A stretch of 32,966 nt of DNA from Nitrososphaerota archaeon (GTDB lineage: Archaea > Thermoproteota > Nitrososphaeria > Nitrososphaerales > CADDZS01): contig JABDCJ010000030.1 of the NCBI GenBank assembly GCA_013288145.1, positions 1 to 32,966 on the forward strand. The letters run 5' to 3'. Shown piece by piece: positions 1 to 8,757 of this stretch; positions within the stretch are counted from its first letter, which is position 1, and each line of letters begins with the position of its first letter. The notes beneath the pieces are model-generated. The model saw nothing but the letters and a program-made list of their open reading frames with translations. It ran no database searches and was not told the origin of the DNA. Both the position numbers and the translations under genes were made by a program.

Positions 1-1016
1 ACAAACGTTCTACCGACTTCAAACGGGGAGAAGCTGGAGTTTGTCACGCCAGTAAACCCGTTCACAACCGAAGCCTGATAGCTCAAGACATAGTAGAATG
101 CCAGCATTGTGATTATGGCAATCACTATAGTAGTGCTTGCAACGATACTCGGCGCTCTGCCGTAGGATTTTCGAACGCGAGATAAGCTACTTTTTCTTTC
201 GATTTTTCTTCCGAGGTAAATTCCGGGACCAGTGAAGAGCAGGGCAAGGAGTATGATCGACGCAGCTGAGGTGGGGTAACCACTGCAGTCAACACAGGAA
301 AGATCTAGCGAGAGAATTAGGGCAAGTAACACTCCCGAGATTCCACAGAATATCTTGCTCAAAATACTTACGAGGTTACCACGATCCAAGATCAACATAT
401 TACCGGCTAGAGCTGCTGGGGCACCTGCGAGAAACCACTGCAAATAATTGTAGGGGTACGGGACTGTAACGCCGGCGAATATGTGGGTAATAGGAAAGAA
501 ACTTAGAGCGAACCCAACGAGAGTAGTAACTACGAGCTGAAATGTAGTATCAATCCATCTATTCCTAGTTCCTGGTCCTCGATACCATTGCTTCATCGAA
601 GAAGCTGAAGTGATCACACCAAGGGATCCGAAGAGAAGTAAATCTCTCAACGCCGCGAGCCCGTCGGGCGAGCTAACATAGCATTCCTTTACGGTGCAAA
701 ATGGCTCGACATAAGCAACTAATATGAAGAGGAATGAAGCGATCAGAGGTGGAAGAATGGATGCTTTCTTGTCTCTTCCAACTACAAAAGCAGAAATGAC
801 CCCGCTTACGATAAACCAGGCAATGTCGAACCAAAGTCTTGAAACAGAAAAAGTGCCGTAATCACGGCTCGCGATTGCGTAGAGATAGTAAGTGTACTTT
901 TCAAAAGCAACTGGCGGGACGAGTATTATTACCGAGGCAAGAACAACACGTAATGCCGGTCCAATTGTTTTGTTTCGTCCGATCAAAAGACGAGAGTTCT
1001 CCCGCGTATGTTGCAA
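1..1016 (-). CDS. Multi-span membrane protein, C-terminus cut by the window edge
   Basis: An open frame runs on the minus strand from a stop near 1079-1077 to the first base, about 338 codons from a TTG at 1016. The frame has no ATG near its beginning, so the TTG is the best start but is not certain. The translation shows about eight hydrophobic segments (for example VVLASVIILVPPVAF, ILPPLIASFLFILVAYV, ASIILLALLFTGPGIYLG, TTIVIAIITMLAFYYVL) separated by short loops, and a Cys-containing loop pair (CTVKEC, CVDC). I do not recognise the family and give no function. A weak AT-rich stretch lies about 35-45 bases before the start with no ribosome binding site, as in leaderless genes elsewhere in the window. 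Its existence as a coding frame is well supported by length and composition; the start is not. Confidence 0.7.
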   Translation of the reverse strand, partial: MQHTRENSRLLIGRNKTIGPALRVVLASVIILVPPVAFEKYTYYLYAIASRDYGTFSVSRLWFDIAWFIVSGVISAFVVGRDKKASILPPLIASFLFILVAYVEPFCTVKECYVSSPDGLAALRDLLLFGSLGVITSASSMKQWYRGPGTRNRWIDTTFQLVVTTLVGFALSFFPITHIFAGVTVPYPYNYLQWFLAGAPAALAGNMLILDRGNLVSILSKIFCGISGVLLALILSLDLSCVDCSGYPTSAASIILLALLFTGPGIYLGRKIERKSSLSRVRKSYGRAPSIVASTTIVIAIITMLAFYYVLSYQASVVNGFTGVTNSSFSPFEVGRTF

Positions 1017-1256
1017 ATCAAGAAAACTGAGATTTGAGGATGGAGCGAATTTTTCAATAACCTCAGGATAGCAAGGCTAACAGGTGCCGACATATCGCGA
1101 ACCCAGATAATTTAGCTGGAGCAAGTTCTCAATTATTTGAGCATAGTTACCATGAAGTCCGTTCCCCATACAAGAGGAGGTCTTATTGAAAGGCGGTCAA
1201 TCAATCACGAAGTACTGGTTGACCGAATTAAGCAAGACTCACGTATGGACTGATTT

Positions 1257-1907
1257 TCACAATGTCGTAACTGGCCGAATGAAATCTCGAATCGCTCCGA
1301 TTCCATTCATTAGCTGAGCTCCCAAACCAATCTGCCAGATGACTATTGGATAAACGGCCATCCTCTCGACAAAACCAGCACCGAGCTTGCCGCCGAACGC
1401 TCTCGTGAAAGGACCGCTGAACAAGACCGGGAAAAGCCACGCGAGCACGAGTATTCCAAGAGCTAGCGAAACATACCTGAATGGAGATCTAATGAATCTA
1501 AAAGCAAGAATCGCCGCGATAGCTCCGCTTACGAAAGCGATGTACGAGCTCAATTCATGGATGCCGAGATAAGTTTCTGGAAAAATGCCAGCCAAGAGTG
1601 AACCCAAGCCCCACAAACCGAAAAAAATCGTGAAAGTTCTCTTTTTGACTTCGAGCCTGAACAGATAGGCACTCGATACTGCAAAAAGTCCCATCAGCGC
1701 CAGCGTTGCGTTCCAGATTGTGGATGAAGGATAGTTAATTGTACACGCGCCACCGCCAATCGGACATGTAGCTCCTAGATCGCTCAAAAAATTCTGTGAT
1801 ACGTTGTAATTTGGATAATATGATTCAGCGAGAATCACAAAAAGAATCCATTGTGCAGCTCCTACAAAGGCAAGTATTCCGGCAATTTTGAGATTCCGCT
1901 CAGTCAT
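1257..1907 (-). CDS. DUF998 family membrane protein
   Basis: A 216-residue integral membrane protein with about six hydrophobic spans. After the first span it has the loop characteristic of DUF998 (PF06197): an aromatic and polar stretch followed by SQNFLSDLGATCPI and later a Trp-Asn-x-Thr-Leu segment starting the second span. The function of the family is unknown; its members are small archaeal and bacterial membrane proteins. The ATG at 1907 is the natural start because the first span begins directly after seven polar residues, and a TATA-like box lies about 34 bases upstream. It stands alone between the edge gene and another membrane protein on the same strand. The family call is from motif memory, not a search. 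Confidence 0.8.
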   Translation of the reverse strand: MTERNLKIAGILAFVGAAQWILFVILAESYYPNYNVSQNFLSDLGATCPIGGGACTINYPSSTIWNATLALMGLFAVSSAYLFRLEVKKRTFTIFFGLWGLGSLLAGIFPETYLGIHELSSYIAFVSGAIAAILAFRFIRSPFRYVSLALGILVLAWLFPVLFSGPFTRAFGGKLGAGFVERMAVYPIVIWQIGLGAQLMNGIGAIRDFIRPVTTL

Positions 1908-1940
1908 CTTACAGAAAACGGAATTCGCATGCTTTGACGA

Positions 1941-1948
1941 TATAAAAC
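1941..1948 (-). promoter_or_regulatory. TATA-like box before the DUF998 gene
   Basis: On the minus strand the sequence reads GTTTTATA, ending about 34 bases before the ATG at 1907. There is no clear ribosome binding site between them, consistent with a very short or absent leader. Confidence 0.45.
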
Positions 1949-1967
1949 AATTATCGAATTGTTGGAT

Positions 1968-2663
1968 TTATCGTCTCAATGCAAGACTAATCGCAGCTGC
2001 AAGGAACCATACTTCCTGAATGATTAGGATCATTATGGCAGGTATAGTTGCAGAATTAGTAAAGAGTCCTGCAAACCCAAAGATCTGGAAAGCCAGTCCG
2101 GTAACAAGCGCCCATGACCAGAAGAACCTCGGAAGTATCCTGGAACCTCTGAGAACAAAACCAAGAGGGAGCAGGATTGACGGAGCTATGAAAAACGAAT
2201 GGATGAAAACGAAAGTTAGATCGAAACTCGTCAGTGCGGCTTCCGGATGGCCGTTTGCAGTTGCAAGTACTATGTCGATGAAATAACTACCTTCTATCAG
2301 ACTGAGGACAACAACAGTCCCCGAAGCTAGCATTGTTATCCAGCCGGAAAACTTCGTCCAAGCTTTAGAGAGATAGACAAGGCCTAGGACAAAGACAACA
2401 CTAAGTAGACTCCCGGTTCCCTGCAGCCACGCTGCCAGAAGATAGTAGGTCTGATAGTTTGAAACGCTTTGAGCCAGCTGGGCAGAAGTCGCGTTTGCCT
2501 GCGGAAACGGGAAGATCACGAACGGCGCGGCGAAGTAAAGCAGAAGAGCCATAACTCCGAAGATTCCGGCGAGGGAAAGCATGATTCGGAATGATATTGA
2601 CGGGGAGCTGACGTCTTCATTAATTTCTGAAACACTTTTGGAACTTGGTAACATGGCGGACAT
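1968..2663 (-). CDS. Six-span membrane protein of unknown function
   Basis: A 231-residue protein with a polar N-terminus of about 25 residues and six hydrophobic spans with short loops. A conserved-looking polar patch follows the first span (SNYQTYYLLAAWLQGTGSL). I cannot place it in a named family with confidence; its hydropathy resembles the generic six-span DUF families that are frequent in soil microbes. The start could be the ATG at 2663 or the third codon-set Met nine bases downstream (2654); both keep all spans. It lies 60 bases upstream of the DUF998 gene on the same strand and 127 bases from the end of the cyclase gene, so co-transcription is possible but not shown. Confidence 0.65.
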   Translation of the reverse strand: MSAMLPSSKSVSEINEDVSSPSISFRIMLSLAGIFGVMALLLYFAAPFVIFPFPQANATSAQLAQSVSNYQTYYLLAAWLQGTGSLLSVVFVLGLVYLSKAWTKFSGWITMLASGTVVVLSLIEGSYFIDIVLATANGHPEAALTSFDLTFVFIHSFFIAPSILLPLGFVLRGSRILPRFFWSWALVTGLAFQIFGFAGLFTNSATIPAIMILIIQEVWFLAAAISLALRR

Positions 2664-2790
2664 CCAGAATCATTTGAAGCATTGCAGGATGCTTTCAGTG
2701 TACGCCTCATTCAACTAGGATTTTCGACAAATTATTGCCAGATCTGGCTTTCCACCTGTGGGAACTTTTTTTCTAGATTACCTCGAATTG

Positions 2791-4761
2791 TTAAGTTTTC
2801 TTCCTACCATGGACCATTCGGAAGATATCTTCGAATCTTGGATCGGAGCGCAGATTGTCAAAATGCGGCTCATTGAAATTCATGTGAAGTGAATTTGAAT
2901 GCTCGGCTACTTCTTTTCGCAACCATTCAATGGCCTTTTCGTTCCTCCCAATAGAGGCATTCGCAAGTGCAAGACTTGTGCTGGACACATATTTCTCGGT
3001 CGCTTTTGCCTCAAATTCAGCAACGAGCTTTTCCCCCTCAACCCTTCTACCTGATGCAGCGTAGGCGAAAATCAGATCGGGTGTGAAACCGAAATAATCG
3101 CTCGCGAGCTCACCCGCTTTTTGAATTTCGGATATGGCTTCATCATATTCGGCGAGGCCCAAGAGAGCGAGTCCCAGTCGAGAGTGCGCATATGCAAAGT
3201 TGGGAGAGACTTCCAAAACACTTCTGTATTGGGCTACTGCTTCCTTGTATTCACGGGCAAACAATAAGCTGTCACCAATGTTCGAGCCTATTATCGCGGA
3301 CAACGGATCGAGCTTTTTGGCTTCCAAAAGCTCATAGCGCGCTTCCTCGAATCGACCGAGCGGAGTCAGAATTCCGTTCCCGTACCAGTGGTGAGCTGTC
3401 GCGTAATTTGGATTCAACTCTATAGCCCGCTTCATCTCTCGCTCGGCTTCTACCATGTTCCACTCGTATCCGACAAGGATTGCGCCATTCGAAACATGGG
3501 CCTCGGCACTGGAATCATCCAATTCCAGAGCCTTCTTTACATAGGTTCTTACCTTCTCGATTACATCGGCCGGACTCGCATAACCCCAGTTATCCAATAG
3601 AAAATAGCAATCAGCGAGCCCGGCATATGCCCTTGCATAATTCGGATCTCTCTTGATAACTTCAGTGAAGTATTGAATTGCTTTCTCTAGTCCTTCCTTT
3701 GTTCGCTCGTTCCAGTAGTATCTCCCTTTAAGGTACAGCGTGTAGGCCTCAATGTTCGTCGTGGGAGCCGTTTCGAGCTTTTTCTTCTCCACTGAAAGCA
3801 GCTGAACTTTCAACGCATTTGCAACATGTTCTGAAATATCGCTCTGAATTTTGAAAACATCCTGTATCTCTCGGTCGTAGGTCTCAGACCAAAGGTGATC
3901 GTCCTCCGCCGCATCGATCATCTGGACGGTGACTCGAACACGGTTCCCGGCTTTTCTTACGCTCCCCTCCAGAATTGTACCGACACCGAGATCTTTGCCG
4001 ATTTCTACAAGCGGCTTTGGTTTAGACTTGTAAAGCATTGTAGACGTCCGGGAGATCACCTTTAGTTCGCGGATTTTTGACATCGTCGAGATCAGTTCTT
4101 CGGTCAGACCGTCGGAGAAATATTCGTCTGCAGGATCGGGGCTTATGTTAGTGAATGGGAGAATCGCGATGCGTTTCCGGTCGAATGCTCTGGTTTCCAT
4201 TTTACCTTTTTCCTTCGATGATGGGATGACGCGATAGATTTGAACCGGCTCACTCACATTTTTCAAATCGTGAGCGTACAGGCTTACAAATGACACATCT
4301 TTCAGTTTATTTCTGACCTGATCGTACACCTGCTGGGAAATGCAAATCCCCCCGGGTTCGGCGAGTGGACGGACTCGCGATGAAATGTTTACCGCGTCCC
4401 CCAGAATGTCTCCGTTCTTCGTTCTGATCACGTCCCCGACATGTACTCCTATGCGGATCTGGAGCGCCTGCCCTAATTCCTGAGCTCCTATCTGACTATC
4501 CTGCATTGCTTCTTGGATCGCTAAAGCGCACCGAACGGCTGAGAGAGCGTTTGAGAACTCTACAAGAAAGGAATCCCCAATTGTCTTCACTTCTCTGCCG
4601 CCAAATTTTCCAAACTGCCGACGGAGAAGATCGTTGTGTTCTGCGAGCAATCTTAATGCGAGATCCTCATCTTTCTGTGATAGGCTTGTGTAGCCGACGA
4701 TGTCAGTGAACATTATTGCAGCGAGCCTTCGCTCCTCTGTAACTTGACTCGCATGATCCAT
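2791..4761 (-). CDS. Class III adenylate cyclase with TolB-like and TPR regions
   Basis: A 656-residue soluble protein. Residues 10-180 are a class III nucleotidyl cyclase domain with all expected catalytic positions: metal-binding D20 (FTDIVGYT) and D63 (KTIGDSF), substrate-selecting K59 and D122 (adenine type), and transition-state N125 and R129 (GDAVNISSR). It should therefore make cAMP. Residues about 196-320 match the TolB-like domain found after cyclase or CadC domains (RIAILPFTNIS, then SDGLTEEL, then LVEGSVR-like ILEGSVRKAG). The rest, about 335-640, is a run of TPR helices (for example DPNYARAYAGLADCYF, NPNYATAHHWYG). This architecture is very common in rhizobia and other soil bacteria and uncommon in archaea, so transfer is a fair inference. 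No transmembrane segment or signal peptide is seen. ATG 4761 is chosen because the cyclase domain begins immediately. Confidence 0.93.
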   Translation of the reverse strand: MDHASQVTEERRLAAIMFTDIVGYTSLSQKDEDLALRLLAEHNDLLRRQFGKFGGREVKTIGDSFLVEFSNALSAVRCALAIQEAMQDSQIGAQELGQALQIRIGVHVGDVIRTKNGDILGDAVNISSRVRPLAEPGGICISQQVYDQVRNKLKDVSFVSLYAHDLKNVSEPVQIYRVIPSSKEKGKMETRAFDRKRIAILPFTNISPDPADEYFSDGLTEELISTMSKIRELKVISRTSTMLYKSKPKPLVEIGKDLGVGTILEGSVRKAGNRVRVTVQMIDAAEDDHLWSETYDREIQDVFKIQSDISEHVANALKVQLLSVEKKKLETAPTTNIEAYTLYLKGRYYWNERTKEGLEKAIQYFTEVIKRDPNYARAYAGLADCYFLLDNWGYASPADVIEKVRTYVKKALELDDSSAEAHVSNGAILVGYEWNMVEAEREMKRAIELNPNYATAHHWYGNGILTPLGRFEEARYELLEAKKLDPLSAIIGSNIGDSLLFAREYKEAVAQYRSVLEVSPNFAYAHSRLGLALLGLAEYDEAISEIQKAGELASDYFGFTPDLIFAYAASGRRVEGEKLVAEFEAKATEKYVSSTSLALANASIGRNEKAIEWLRKEVAEHSNSLHMNFNEPHFDNLRSDPRFEDIFRMVHGRKKT

Positions 4762-4824
4762 TCCGGGCTTTGCTCCCTAAGTCCTAAAGCTCTCAGTCTT
4801 TAGATTGTTAGTGTCTGATAGTTT

Positions 4825-5271
4825 TTACCAGCTCGACCTTGGCTGAGGAACGTGGAGCTCGTTGTATTCTTGCGCGGCGCCGTAAGCGTCGAATGCCTGC
4901 CACACCCATCCACCGAGGAAAAATATCCCAAATAGCGCCATGCCCACGTATCCAACGAGTATGATCGATAGTATCACGCTGAGCCAGAAAAGTCCGCCGA
5001 CAAAAAGTCCGATGAAAAACAGACCAATGCCGCGCGCAAACTTGCCCGCATAAATGTGTCCAATTCCCCAGAGCGCAAAGATTCCAAAGATTAACGCAAG
5101 TCCTAACGCAATCCACGGCCTTTTACCAACGCGGTAGGTAGTCGTCGCTCCAACCGTGTCGTAAGGCTGCCGAGAGGAAAAGCTGCTGTGCTTCATCAGG
5201 GCAGCGCCGCAGGACTGACAGTAGGCAAGGTTTGGCTCGACCATCCGCCCGCACCGGGGACAGAATTCCAT
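4825..5271 (-). CDS. Zinc-ribbon membrane protein, TM2-like
   Basis: A 148-residue protein. The N-terminus is a four-Cys zinc ribbon (C4, C7, C18, C21: CPRCG and CQSCG) followed by a polar linker and three or four hydrophobic spans between about residues 52 and 135. The span pair around GIGHIYAGKFARGIGLFFIGL resembles the TM2 domain hairpin, where a Gly-rich turn with an aromatic-basic motif joins two helices. The function is unknown. The ATG at 5271 directly precedes the ribbon and has a TATA-like box 26 bases upstream. It follows the cyclase gene's upstream region on the same strand. Confidence 0.8.
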   Translation of the reverse strand: MEFCPRCGRMVEPNLAYCQSCGAALMKHSSFSSRQPYDTVGATTTYRVGKRPWIALGLALIFGIFALWGIGHIYAGKFARGIGLFFIGLFVGGLFWLSVILSIILVGYVGMALFGIFFLGGWVWQAFDAYGAAQEYNELHVPQPRSSW

Positions 5272-5296
5272 GTTTATGTTAGAAGCGCGCTTTCAG

Positions 5297-5304
5297 ATAT
5301 TTTA
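5297..5304 (-). promoter_or_regulatory. TATA-like box before the zinc-ribbon membrane gene
   Basis: Minus-strand sequence TAAAATAT ends 26 bases before the ATG at 5271, the spacing expected for a leaderless archaeal transcript. Confidence 0.5.
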
Positions 5305-5443
5305 GGATCCTCATGAAACGAGTTCAAATCGCCAACGAAAACGGAATAAGTGAATCTGGCACAGTCCACCCTAAGATCACGGCTTACACGGAGTCATATC
5401 TTCCGCATAGATTGCTGGTGCTACCAAAGATCGAATAGTTGCA

Positions 5444-6736
5444 TCAACGTGCCTCGAGATCGCCCTTCATCTTGGGTGCGGCGAGGATTCCGTGGAATGC
5501 CAAGCTTGCGAGCTTTATTGTTACAAATGAGATAGCAAAGACGGCAGCGAAAACGACTATTATTCCGAAGGCTTCAATGCCCAACTGGTGAAGCGCGGCA
5601 ACGCCTCCACCAAAAAGCAGCCCATCCGGCACGGTAGGATTTCCTGATGCTGTAGCATAAACCGCCTGCGAGAAAAAGCCGATCATAACCACTCCGAATA
5701 GTCCGCCGGTCAAATGTCCCGGAAGTAGACCTATGGGATCAGTGAACCACTTTCTTTTCCCAAACCACACTTCCGCCCCAAAAAAAAGCGGTCCCGAAAT
5801 TATTCCAAGAAGTATTGCGCTCGCTGGACTGACAAATCCCGCGACAGGCGTGATCACAATTAGCCCCATCAATACGCCATTGCCCATATAGATTAGTCCC
5901 GGGTTTTGTCTTCTCTTCCAGTAAACGGTGAGCATCAGCGAAAGAAAGCTCGCTGCGGCGCAGAGAAATGTAGTCAGCGCAACCGCAATGGTAGAGGAAT
6001 TAAACGCGAGTACGCTTCCGGGATTGAAGCCAAACCAGCCGAACCAGAGGAGGACGATTGCGAGCGTGAGCCAGCTAGGGACGATGTTAATCGGAACCTG
6101 GATACTTTTCTTCAAGCCCGCCCTTTTTTCCTCCAACCACAGCTGCACAAGTATCGCAAGACCCGCGGCTCCCGCGGCGCCGTGGACAACGAGTCCTCCA
6201 GCGAAATCCCTCATTCCCAAAAGGTACAGCCAACCAGTGGGATTCCAGATCCAGGCGGCAGGCAGATTCCATATTATCAGAAAATACACAACCGCGAATA
6301 GAGCGAATGCTTCAAGTTTTACCTTCTTTAGGACGACAATTCCCACCAGAGCAAGCGTCACCGTGGCAAAAGCAGTTTCGAAGAAAAAGTACGTCCCGAG
6401 CGAGAGACCAGTTCCGAAATACTGCACGGTCATCGACCAGAACACGCCAGTCGCGTTGGACGCGCCACCGAGCAAAAATCCCGGAGAATATAGAGGAGAT
6501 CCGATAATGCCACCGAGTACAGTCGGGGCGAAGGCGGTGTTGAATCCAATGATTGCCATCACCAAAAATCCGATTCCGGTAATGAGCATAACCTTCAGGA
6601 GGCTTGTGTGCGAGTACTCCTCTCCCAGCTCTCCGAATTCCAAAAGACCAACCGATCCAGTCATAGTAAAGACCAAAAGTGCGGCGATCAGGACGAACAG
6701 ATTGTTTGCAAGGAAATCTGCCAAATAGAAAGACAC
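5444..6736 (-). CDS. amt: Ammonium transporter, Amt family (divergent)
   Basis: A 430-residue protein with about eleven hydrophobic spans, the usual Amt/Mep size. The family signature DFAGGLVVHGAAG is present, with D177 and pore His H185, and the second pore His H341 is in PGHLTGGLFG; GFNPGS is also conserved. These twin His residues line the ammonia channel, so transport is likely. The first span is unusual: the family motif around PGLAxFYGGL is replaced by a Gly- and Glu-rich stretch (SVGLLEFGELGEEYSH). Start is GTG at 6736, with AAGGAG 13 bases before it, which is a long spacing. No glnB/PII gene is adjacent. The neighbouring cyclase and zinc-ribbon genes are on the same strand but separated by 170 bases or more. 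Confidence 0.92.
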   Translation of the reverse strand: MSFYLADFLANNLFVLIAALLVFTMTGSVGLLEFGELGEEYSHTSLLKVMLITGIGFLVMAIIGFNTAFAPTVLGGIIGSPLYSPGFLLGGASNATGVFWSMTVQYFGTGLSLGTYFFFETAFATVTLALVGIVVLKKVKLEAFALFAVVYFLIIWNLPAAWIWNPTGWLYLLGMRDFAGGLVVHGAAGAAGLAILVQLWLEEKRAGLKKSIQVPINIVPSWLTLAIVLLWFGWFGFNPGSVLAFNSSTIAVALTTFLCAAASFLSLMLTVYWKRRQNPGLIYMGNGVLMGLIVITPVAGFVSPASAILLGIISGPLFFGAEVWFGKRKWFTDPIGLLPGHLTGGLFGVVMIGFFSQAVYATASGNPTVPDGLLFGGGVAALHQLGIEAFGIIVVFAAVFAISFVTIKLASLAFHGILAAPKMKGDLEAR

Positions 6737-6919
6737 TCGATAAAATTGTCTCCTTATTGCCTAAGAAATCACGGATAAAAATAGATCTAAAAACCGTCAA
6801 TCAAACCCGTAACAAGACATTTAGGCGTGACAAATGTAAGCGGGCCCAGGCCAAAAAAGTGTGACATTAACTACCAGGTAGCCTTCTTTTGATGCATTTA
6901 CGAGTAATCCTAACTACAG

Positions 6920-8344
6920 CTAAACTGCCGGCACTACTACTGGCTTTCCTCTCATTAGCGACGGAAAGATTGCGGAAGCATTGATTGCGGCAAGGATAAT
7001 TAGAGCGATCCGGAATCCGACGAGAAATTCGGATCTTGCCAGCGCTAGCATTGAAGGCTGAATAGTTCCCTGAATGAGTGGCGAGAGAAGAGCATAAGAA
7101 ATGCCGGAAGTCAGGAACAGTACTGAAATGCCGTAACTCGCGGTAATTCCGATGTTGAACATTGTCTGCCGAAAGCCCGATGCGATGCCAATCCGGTTCG
7201 TCGGAACTCCACTAACGATAGCTCGAGTATTCGTCGGGTTGAAGATTCCGTTCCCCGCGCCGACAAAGGCGATAACGATAGCAAGGAATGCGTATCCGGT
7301 AGTTTCACCGAATGCTACCATTGCAAGAATGCTGACAGTACCAATCGCAAGTCCAATCGTAGCGAGGATCTGCGGAGAGTATTTGTCAGAGAGTCTTCCT
7401 CCCCAGAGCGAGAAAACGAGGTATGTTGCATCCAGCGGGAGTATTGAGAGTCCTGCCTGCAGCGGCGAATATCCGAGACCGACCTGAAAGTAAAAAGCAA
7501 GAAGGACAATAATTGTGTTCAAGACTATAGAATTCAGAAGCTGAGCGATCCCGCCCATGGCAAAGGATCTGATCTTGAACAACCTGAGATCCAGCAGCGG
7601 ATTTGCGACCCTCGATTCTACCTCAGCAAAACCGGCGATGAATACGAGACCGCCAAACAGGAGAGCGAAGCCAAGGTTGATCGAACCCGTGCCGTAACTC
7701 AGGTAGGTAATGCCTAGGAGTACCGAGGTCAGCCCGATGGAAAATAATCCAAAACCAGCCCAGTCCATCTGCTTTGAGGGATCGAGGACGGAAATCTCCT
7801 TGAGCCTCTTGTACGCCCAGACGGTCCCGAATATTCCAATCGGGATGTTGATGTAAAATAGACCACGCCAGTCGACGATTGAAAGCACTATGCCGGAAAG
7901 CGTGAGACCAGCGACATTGCCCAGCCGGATGGCCGTCTGGTTGATGCCGAGCATCGTGCCGAGCTCGCTTTTCGGACTTGCATCGACGACGATCGCGTAG
8001 CTGTTGGTGATCAAGAACGCAAAGCCAATTCCCTGGATTACCCTGAAGCCGATGAGCTGGAATGAGTCTTGGGCTAGTGAGCATAGTGCAGAGCCGACCG
8101 TGAAGATGACAAAGCCCAGGTTGTACAGTTTTACCCTGCCAAATTGATCTGAAATTCTTCCAACCAGAAGAAGGCCGACGGTTCCCGCGAGCAGATAGGA
8201 CTGACCAATCCAGACTACTTCCTCCGCACTTGCATGGAGCTGGTGAGCAACCGTTGGAAGTCCAACGACTAGAATTCGACCGTCAAGTCCGGCCATGAAG
8301 GTACCAATAATCGTGACTGTTAGTGCGGTCCACTTGTACTGCAA
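6920..8344 (-). CDS. MFS multidrug exporter, DHA2 (EmrB-like) type
   Basis: A 474-residue membrane protein with about 14 hydrophobic spans, the DHA2 drug:H+ antiporter layout. The first span carries the LDGRILVVGLP stretch corresponding to family motif D1, where Asp is typical (LDxTIVNVALP). Motif A appears as GRISDQFGRVKLYN after the second span, and a Gly-rich fifth span (LGNVAGLTLSG) occupies the motif C position of exporters. Substrate cannot be told from sequence. The start is TTG at 8344, one codon before the first basic residue, with a TATA-like stretch (TAAAAATT on the minus strand) 22-29 bases upstream and no ribosome binding site. It is monocistronic, with the Amt gene 183 bases downstream. 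Confidence 0.9.
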   Translation of the reverse strand: MQYKWTALTVTIIGTFMAGLDGRILVVGLPTVAHQLHASAEEVVWIGQSYLLAGTVGLLLVGRISDQFGRVKLYNLGFVIFTVGSALCSLAQDSFQLIGFRVIQGIGFAFLITNSYAIVVDASPKSELGTMLGINQTAIRLGNVAGLTLSGIVLSIVDWRGLFYINIPIGIFGTVWAYKRLKEISVLDPSKQMDWAGFGLFSIGLTSVLLGITYLSYGTGSINLGFALLFGGLVFIAGFAEVESRVANPLLDLRLFKIRSFAMGGIAQLLNSIVLNTIIVLLAFYFQVGLGYSPLQAGLSILPLDATYLVFSLWGGRLSDKYSPQILATIGLAIGTVSILAMVAFGETTGYAFLAIVIAFVGAGNGIFNPTNTRAIVSGVPTNRIGIASGFRQTMFNIGITASYGISVLFLTSGISYALLSPLIQGTIQPSMLALARSEFLVGFRIALIILAAINASAIFPSLMRGKPVVVPAV

Positions 8345-8492
8345 AGATTCGGGCGGTTTGCAATTTTTACTCGAGCTCTATAACAGCTTCATCAAGGAGG
8401 AAGATATCCAACGGGGCATGTTCCAAGTTGAATAGAAGGAGCTACGGACATGGGATTGATTGCGAATACGGAAACGTTTGTTTCTCCGGTAA

Positions 8493-8666
8493 TTGCATAA
8501 AGAAGCTGACTGTGTGAAGCGAAAGCTTGGCCAGGGTCAGGTCTCAACCTTCACGTTTTACCCGAGAACCACATTTCCCCCGGACATCTTGTCCGGTGAA
8601 GTTTACAACTACGGAGTCAATTTCTCGAACGGAGATTCGATATCGGGTTCGCTGATTGCGCAGTGA
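8493..8666 (+). pseudogene. Probable C-terminal remnant of a secreted beta-sandwich protein
   Basis: An open frame of 57 codons ends in TGA at 8664-8666. Its last 45 residues read like the C-terminus of the small secreted or surface archaeal proteins whose last strand pair is an aromatic-Tyr-containing strand followed by FxNGxxxxGSLxAQ: here SGEVYNYGVNFSNGDSISGSLIAQ-type sequence at the end, preceded by STFTFYPRTTFPP. The frame opens after a stop at 8490-8492 and offers only a TTG (8493) or GTG (8514) start with no membrane anchor or signal peptide, so the N-terminal part seems lost. It could instead be a genuine small protein. The resemblance is from memory of the pattern, not a search. Confidence 0.35.
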
Positions 8667-8720
8667 GCAAGTTACTGTAATCAAAGAAAACCCAGAATAA
8701 TGCTTTTGTTCCGGTCGAAC

Positions 8721-8728
8721 ATTAAATC
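8721..8728 (+). promoter_or_regulatory. TATA-like box before the vapB-like gene
   Basis: ATTAAATC lies about 30 bases before the TTG at 8758, the spacing expected for a leaderless start. Confidence 0.4.
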
Positions 8729-8757
8729 CTAACACCCTTCATTACGGAGTTACATCG

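Larger units (their letters stand above)
8345..8757. other. Gene-poor gap between the MFS and VapB genes
   Basis: This 413-base stretch holds the MFS promoter, a 16-codon reading frame at 8450-8500 preceded by AAGGAG, and the gene remnant described separately at 8493-8666. A perfect 7-base inverted repeat (CCGGACA-TCT-TGTCCGG, 8580-8596) lies inside the remnant. I see no RNA gene. Confidence 0.6.

Noticed and set aside
1017..1256. Search for tRNA or other RNA gene in this and other gaps
   Set aside because: No cloverleaf arms or T-loop consensus was seen by eye here or in the gaps at 8.4, 17.4, 18.3, 20.5 and 23.6 kb; a covariance-model search would be decisive.
5928..6728. 266-codon open frame on the plus strand
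   Set aside because: It lies wholly antisense to the Amt gene, has Pro-, Ser- and Arg-rich composition without domains, and reflects codon bias of the membrane protein on the other strand.
8580..8596. Inverted repeat CCGGACA-TCT-TGTCCGG as terminator
   Set aside because: It lies within the open frame of the remnant at 8493-8666 and has no following T-run, so a terminator role is not supported.
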